Source: an uncultured Lachnospiraceae bacterium (GTDB lineage: Bacteria > Bacillota > Clostridia > Lachnospirales > Lachnospiraceae). From it: DNA of 33,596 nt. Of the stretch, positions 31,631 through 33,596 are shown piece by piece (the first letter of the stretch is position 1; every line of letters begins with the position of its first letter). The stretch covers positions 1 through 33,596 of the forward strand of contig CAKRMH010000023.1 of NCBI GenBank assembly GCA_934364805.1. The letters are read 5' to 3'. The notes beneath the pieces were generated by a model. It saw only the letters and a list, made by a program, of their open reading frames with translations. It ran no database searches and was not told the origin of the DNA. The translations under genes were made by a program, and so were the position numbers.

Positions 31631-31682
31631 CATATCCAAAATTTCAAAAAGCAGTGGGTAAAACCCCAAAAGGAGAAAAACA

Positions 31683-32528
31683 ATGGTTCGATCTGTATCA
31701 ACCGATGAGGTTATAAAAAATATCCGGGAAATGTGCATTGAAGCAAATTACGATCTTTCCGGTGACATGAAAAATGCGCTGAAAAAAGCAGCGAAAGAGG
31801 AAAAATCAGAACTTGGACAGAAAATACTGAACCAATTACAGGATAATCTGGAGATTGCTGATAAAGAAATGATCCCAATATGCCAGGACACCGGAATGGC
31901 AGTTGTATTTTTGGAAGTGGGTCAGGATGTGCATTTTGAAGGAATGGCTATCGGAGATGCCGTTAACGAAGGGGTACGTCAGGGATACATAGATGGATTT
32001 TTAAGAAAATCTGTGGTGAAAGATCCATTGATCCGGGAAAACACAAAAGATAATACACCGGCGGTCATCCACTATTCGATCGTTCCAGGAGATCAGGTTA
32101 AAATTACATTTGCACCAAAAGGATTTGGCAGCGAAAATATGAGCAGAGTGTTTATGTTAAAACCGGCAGACGGAATAGAAGGGGTAAAAAAGGCAATCCT
32201 TACAGCAGTTAACGATGCCGGACCAAATGCATGTCCGCCGATGGTCGTCGGAGTTGGTGTAGGAGGAACATTTGAAAAATGTGCACTTATGGCGAAAAAG
32301 GCACTGACAAGACCAGTCGATTCACATTCTGAAATTCCATATGTGGCAGATCTTGAAAAGGAAATGCTTGAAAAAATCAACCAGCTTGGAATCGGACCAG
32401 GAGGACTTGGGGGAACAACGACGGCGCTTGCAGTGAACATTAATACCTATCCAACACATATTGCAGGTCTCCCGGTAGCAATCAATATCTGTTGTCATGT
32501 AAACCGTCATGTAGTTAGAGTAATCTAA
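31683..32528 (+). CDS. Fe-S fumarate hydratase, alpha subunit
   Basis: A 281-aa alpha subunit of the class I (4Fe-4S, oxygen-labile) hydro-lyase that interconverts fumarate and malate. Candidate cluster cysteines are C67 in ICQDTGMAV, C184 in NACPPMVVG, and C270 or C271 in NICCH. Glycine-rich VGVGVGGTFEKC and LGIGPGGLGGTTTALAVN are family signatures. Tartrate dehydratase alpha subunits look alike, so the substrate is inferred. AAAGGAG lies 7 nt before the ATG. The beta subunit follows after 67 nt. Confidence 0.92.
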   Translation: MVRSVSTDEVIKNIREMCIEANYDLSGDMKNALKKAAKEEKSELGQKILNQLQDNLEIADKEMIPICQDTGMAVVFLEVGQDVHFEGMAIGDAVNEGVRQGYIDGFLRKSVVKDPLIRENTKDNTPAVIHYSIVPGDQVKITFAPKGFGSENMSRVFMLKPADGIEGVKKAILTAVNDAGPNACPPMVVGVGVGGTFEKCALMAKKALTRPVDSHSEIPYVADLEKEMLEKINQLGIGPGGLGGTTTALAVNINTYPTHIAGLPVAINICCHVNRHVVRVI

Positions 32529-32595
32529 TCATTTTGTATTCACAGCATATGAGTTTTGCAATTACTTACGAACGACAGGAAAGAGGGAGAAAACA

Positions 32596-33162
32596 ATGAA
32601 TTATCATATTACAACACCGATCACAGAAGAAGTTACAGGCAAATTAAAATCCGGTGACTATGTATACATAACAGGGACAATCTATGTAGCGAGAGATGCA
32701 GCCCACAAACGAATGATGGAAGCGTTGCAGCGAGGGGAAGATCTACCGATCGATATCAAAGATGCTACAATCTATTATATGGGACCATCTCCCGCAAGAG
32801 AGGGAAGACCGATTGGTTCAGCAGGACCTACAACGGCATCCAGAATGGATAAGTATGCTCCGACGCTTCTTGATCTTGGAGAAAAGGCAATGATCGGAAA
32901 AGGAAAACGTACAAAAGAGGTAATCGATGCCGTAGTAAGAAACCATGCAGTATATTTTGCAGCTGTCGGCGGAGCTGGAGCACTGTTGTCGAAATGTATT
33001 GTAAGTTCAGAGATTGTTTGTTATGAAGATCTGGGTGCAGAAGCAGTCCGTAAGCTGGAAGTAAAAGATTTTCCGGCAATTGTTGTTGTGGATTCCGTTG
33101 GAAATAACCTGTATGAAACAGCAATCAAAGAGTATCGTACCATAGATGAAACATGCTTATAA
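32596..33162 (+). CDS. Fe-S fumarate hydratase, beta subunit
   Basis: A 188-aa swivel-domain subunit completing the two-subunit enzyme. Features are KLKSGDYVYITGTIYVARDA then AHKRMMEALQRGE, the substrate region YYMGPSPAREGRPIGSAGPT then TASRMDKYAP, and MIGKGKRTKEVIDAVVRNH. The length is normal for a free beta subunit. GAGGGAG lies 7 nt before the ATG. As with the alpha subunit, tartrate dehydratase cannot be fully excluded. Confidence 0.92.
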   Translation: MNYHITTPITEEVTGKLKSGDYVYITGTIYVARDAAHKRMMEALQRGEDLPIDIKDATIYYMGPSPAREGRPIGSAGPTTASRMDKYAPTLLDLGEKAMIGKGKRTKEVIDAVVRNHAVYFAAVGGAGALLSKCIVSSEIVCYEDLGAEAVRKLEVKDFPAIVVVDSVGNNLYETAIKEYRTIDETCL

Positions 33163-33164
33163 AT

Positions 33165-33190
33165 TTTACACAGATTTTTTGTAAATTTTT
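33165..33190 (+). terminator. Weak terminator after the fumarase genes
   Basis: TTTACA (33165-33170) pairs with TGTAAA (33180-33185), followed by five T. The stem is short and AT-rich. Confidence 0.4.
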
Positions 33191-33191
33191 C

Positions 33192-33220
33192 TTGACAAAT
33201 ATAGGTCGGTTTAGTATTAT
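33192..33220 (+). promoter_or_regulatory. Promoter of tRNA-Ser
   Basis: TTGACA (33192-33197), 17 nt, TATTAT (33215-33220), about 50 nt before the tRNA. Confidence 0.8.
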
Positions 33221-33270
33221 ATTTAATGCGTCACGTATGCAAACAATAGAATTAAAGTGACAATAACTTT

Positions 33271-33358
33271 GGAGAAGTACTCAAGTGGCCGAAGAGGTGC
33301 CCCTGCTAAGGGTATAGGTCGGGTAACCGGCGCGAGGGTTCAAATCCCTCCTTCTCCG
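33271..33358 (+). tRNA. tRNA-Ser (anticodon GCU)
   Basis: An 88-nt type II tRNA: acceptor GGAGAAG/CTTCTCC, anticodon stem CCC/GGG around loop CTGCTAA (anticodon GCT), the long serine variable arm (TAGGTCGGGTAACCGGC region), and T arm GAGGG-TTCAAAT-CCCTC. The discriminator is G. CCA is not encoded. Confidence 0.95.
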
Positions 33359-33394
33359 CTTTACTTCTAAAGTAAAAAAATGTCAAAAAAAGTG

Positions 33395-33423
33395 TTGACA
33401 TTAGATAGCATACATGATAATAT
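33395..33423 (+). promoter_or_regulatory. Promoter of an rRNA operon
   Basis: TTGACA (33395-33400), 17 nt, TAATAT (33418-33423). The sequence downstream has leader-type hairpins and no ORF, as expected for an rrn operon. Confidence 0.75.
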
Positions 33424-33429
33424 ATACAA

Positions 33430-33596
33430 GCTGTCGCATGAGACAGCGATAAAGAACATTGATAACTGAACAGTGAAAAACCTTGAAAGATTCAATGAGA
33501 ATTATTCAGGCAAATCAATAAGATTTGACGAACAGCATCGAGAGATGCACCTTTAAACATTAAATCAAAGGATAAATTTAGCCAAGCTAAGTTTTG
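33430..33596 (+). other. rRNA operon leader (5' end of the 16S precursor)
   Basis: Hairpins GCTGTC/GACAGC (33430-33447), GCATC-GAGA-GATGC (33535-33548) and TTAGC-CAA-GCTAA (33578-33590). The window ends in GTTTTG, which looks like the stretch just ahead of the mature 16S 5' end (AGAGTTTGATC...). The 16S gene itself lies outside the window, so this is an inference from leader layout. Confidence 0.65.

Noticed and set aside
1..33596. CRISPR array, anti-phage system or biosynthetic cluster
   Set aside because: No regularly spaced direct repeats with unique spacers, and no cas, toxin-antitoxin, restriction or synthase genes are visible on either strand.

Overview
The window is the chromosomal replication-origin region of a low-GC, anaerobic Firmicute, most likely a member of the Lachnospiraceae. 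This rests on the gene order rpmH-rnpA-yidD-yidC-jag-mnmE-mnmG-rsmG-(hydrolase)-(DegS/DegU-like pair)-parA-parB-DUF4446-HD-GYP-DUF3881 running leftwards, and dnaA-dnaN-yaaA-recF-gyrB-gyrA running rightwards. DUF3881 is a Lachnospiraceae-type family, and the fumarase is the oxygen-labile two-subunit Fe-S type. Genus assignment is not possible by eye.

Layout. From 60 to about 7.6 kb lies an accessory region, all of whose intact genes are on the minus strand: an atypical carbamoyltransferase, four GNAT acetyltransferases, a CD3324/DUF1062 pair with a probable leader peptide, a DUF3879-like protein, two small membrane proteins and a lipoprotein. It is interleaved with wreckage of integrative elements (truncated tyrosine integrase, relaxase-like tail, DUF6017-type replication-initiator tail, a truncated amidohydrolase-like C-terminus) and with several repeat families. 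From 7.6 to 8.05 kb there is no gene. That stretch holds a 160-bp multi-hairpin element and a cluster of GGTGGCA repeats, next to tRNA-Arg(CCU). From 8.2 to 12.5 kb come DUF3881, HD-GYP, DUF4446, parB and parA, followed by two perfect parS sites. From 12.7 to 15.5 kb lie a cytoplasmic DegS/DegU-type two-component system and a membrane-anchored alpha/beta hydrolase that appears to have lost its catalytic residues. From 15.6 to 22.5 kb is the classical rsmG-mnmG-mnmE-jag-yidC-yidD-rnpA-rpmH block. oriC is bipartite: a DnaA-box cluster upstream of dnaA (about 22.62-22.72 kb) and a second one between dnaA and dnaN. Beyond gyrA lie the two fumarate hydratase subunits, tRNA-Ser(GCU), and the promoter and leader of an rRNA operon whose 16S gene begins just past the window edge.

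All intact protein genes point away from oriC, so they lie on the leading strand. The core genes form the replication initiation and elongation, segregation, tRNA-U34 modification, ribosome biogenesis and membrane insertion set found at many Firmicute origins. The accessory arm is more variable. It contains one GNAT gene bracketed by two 46-bp direct repeats (a cassette-like arrangement), the structured element near tRNA-Arg, and the attenuator-like leader in front of the CD3324/DUF1062 pair. These are the best places to look for something undescribed.
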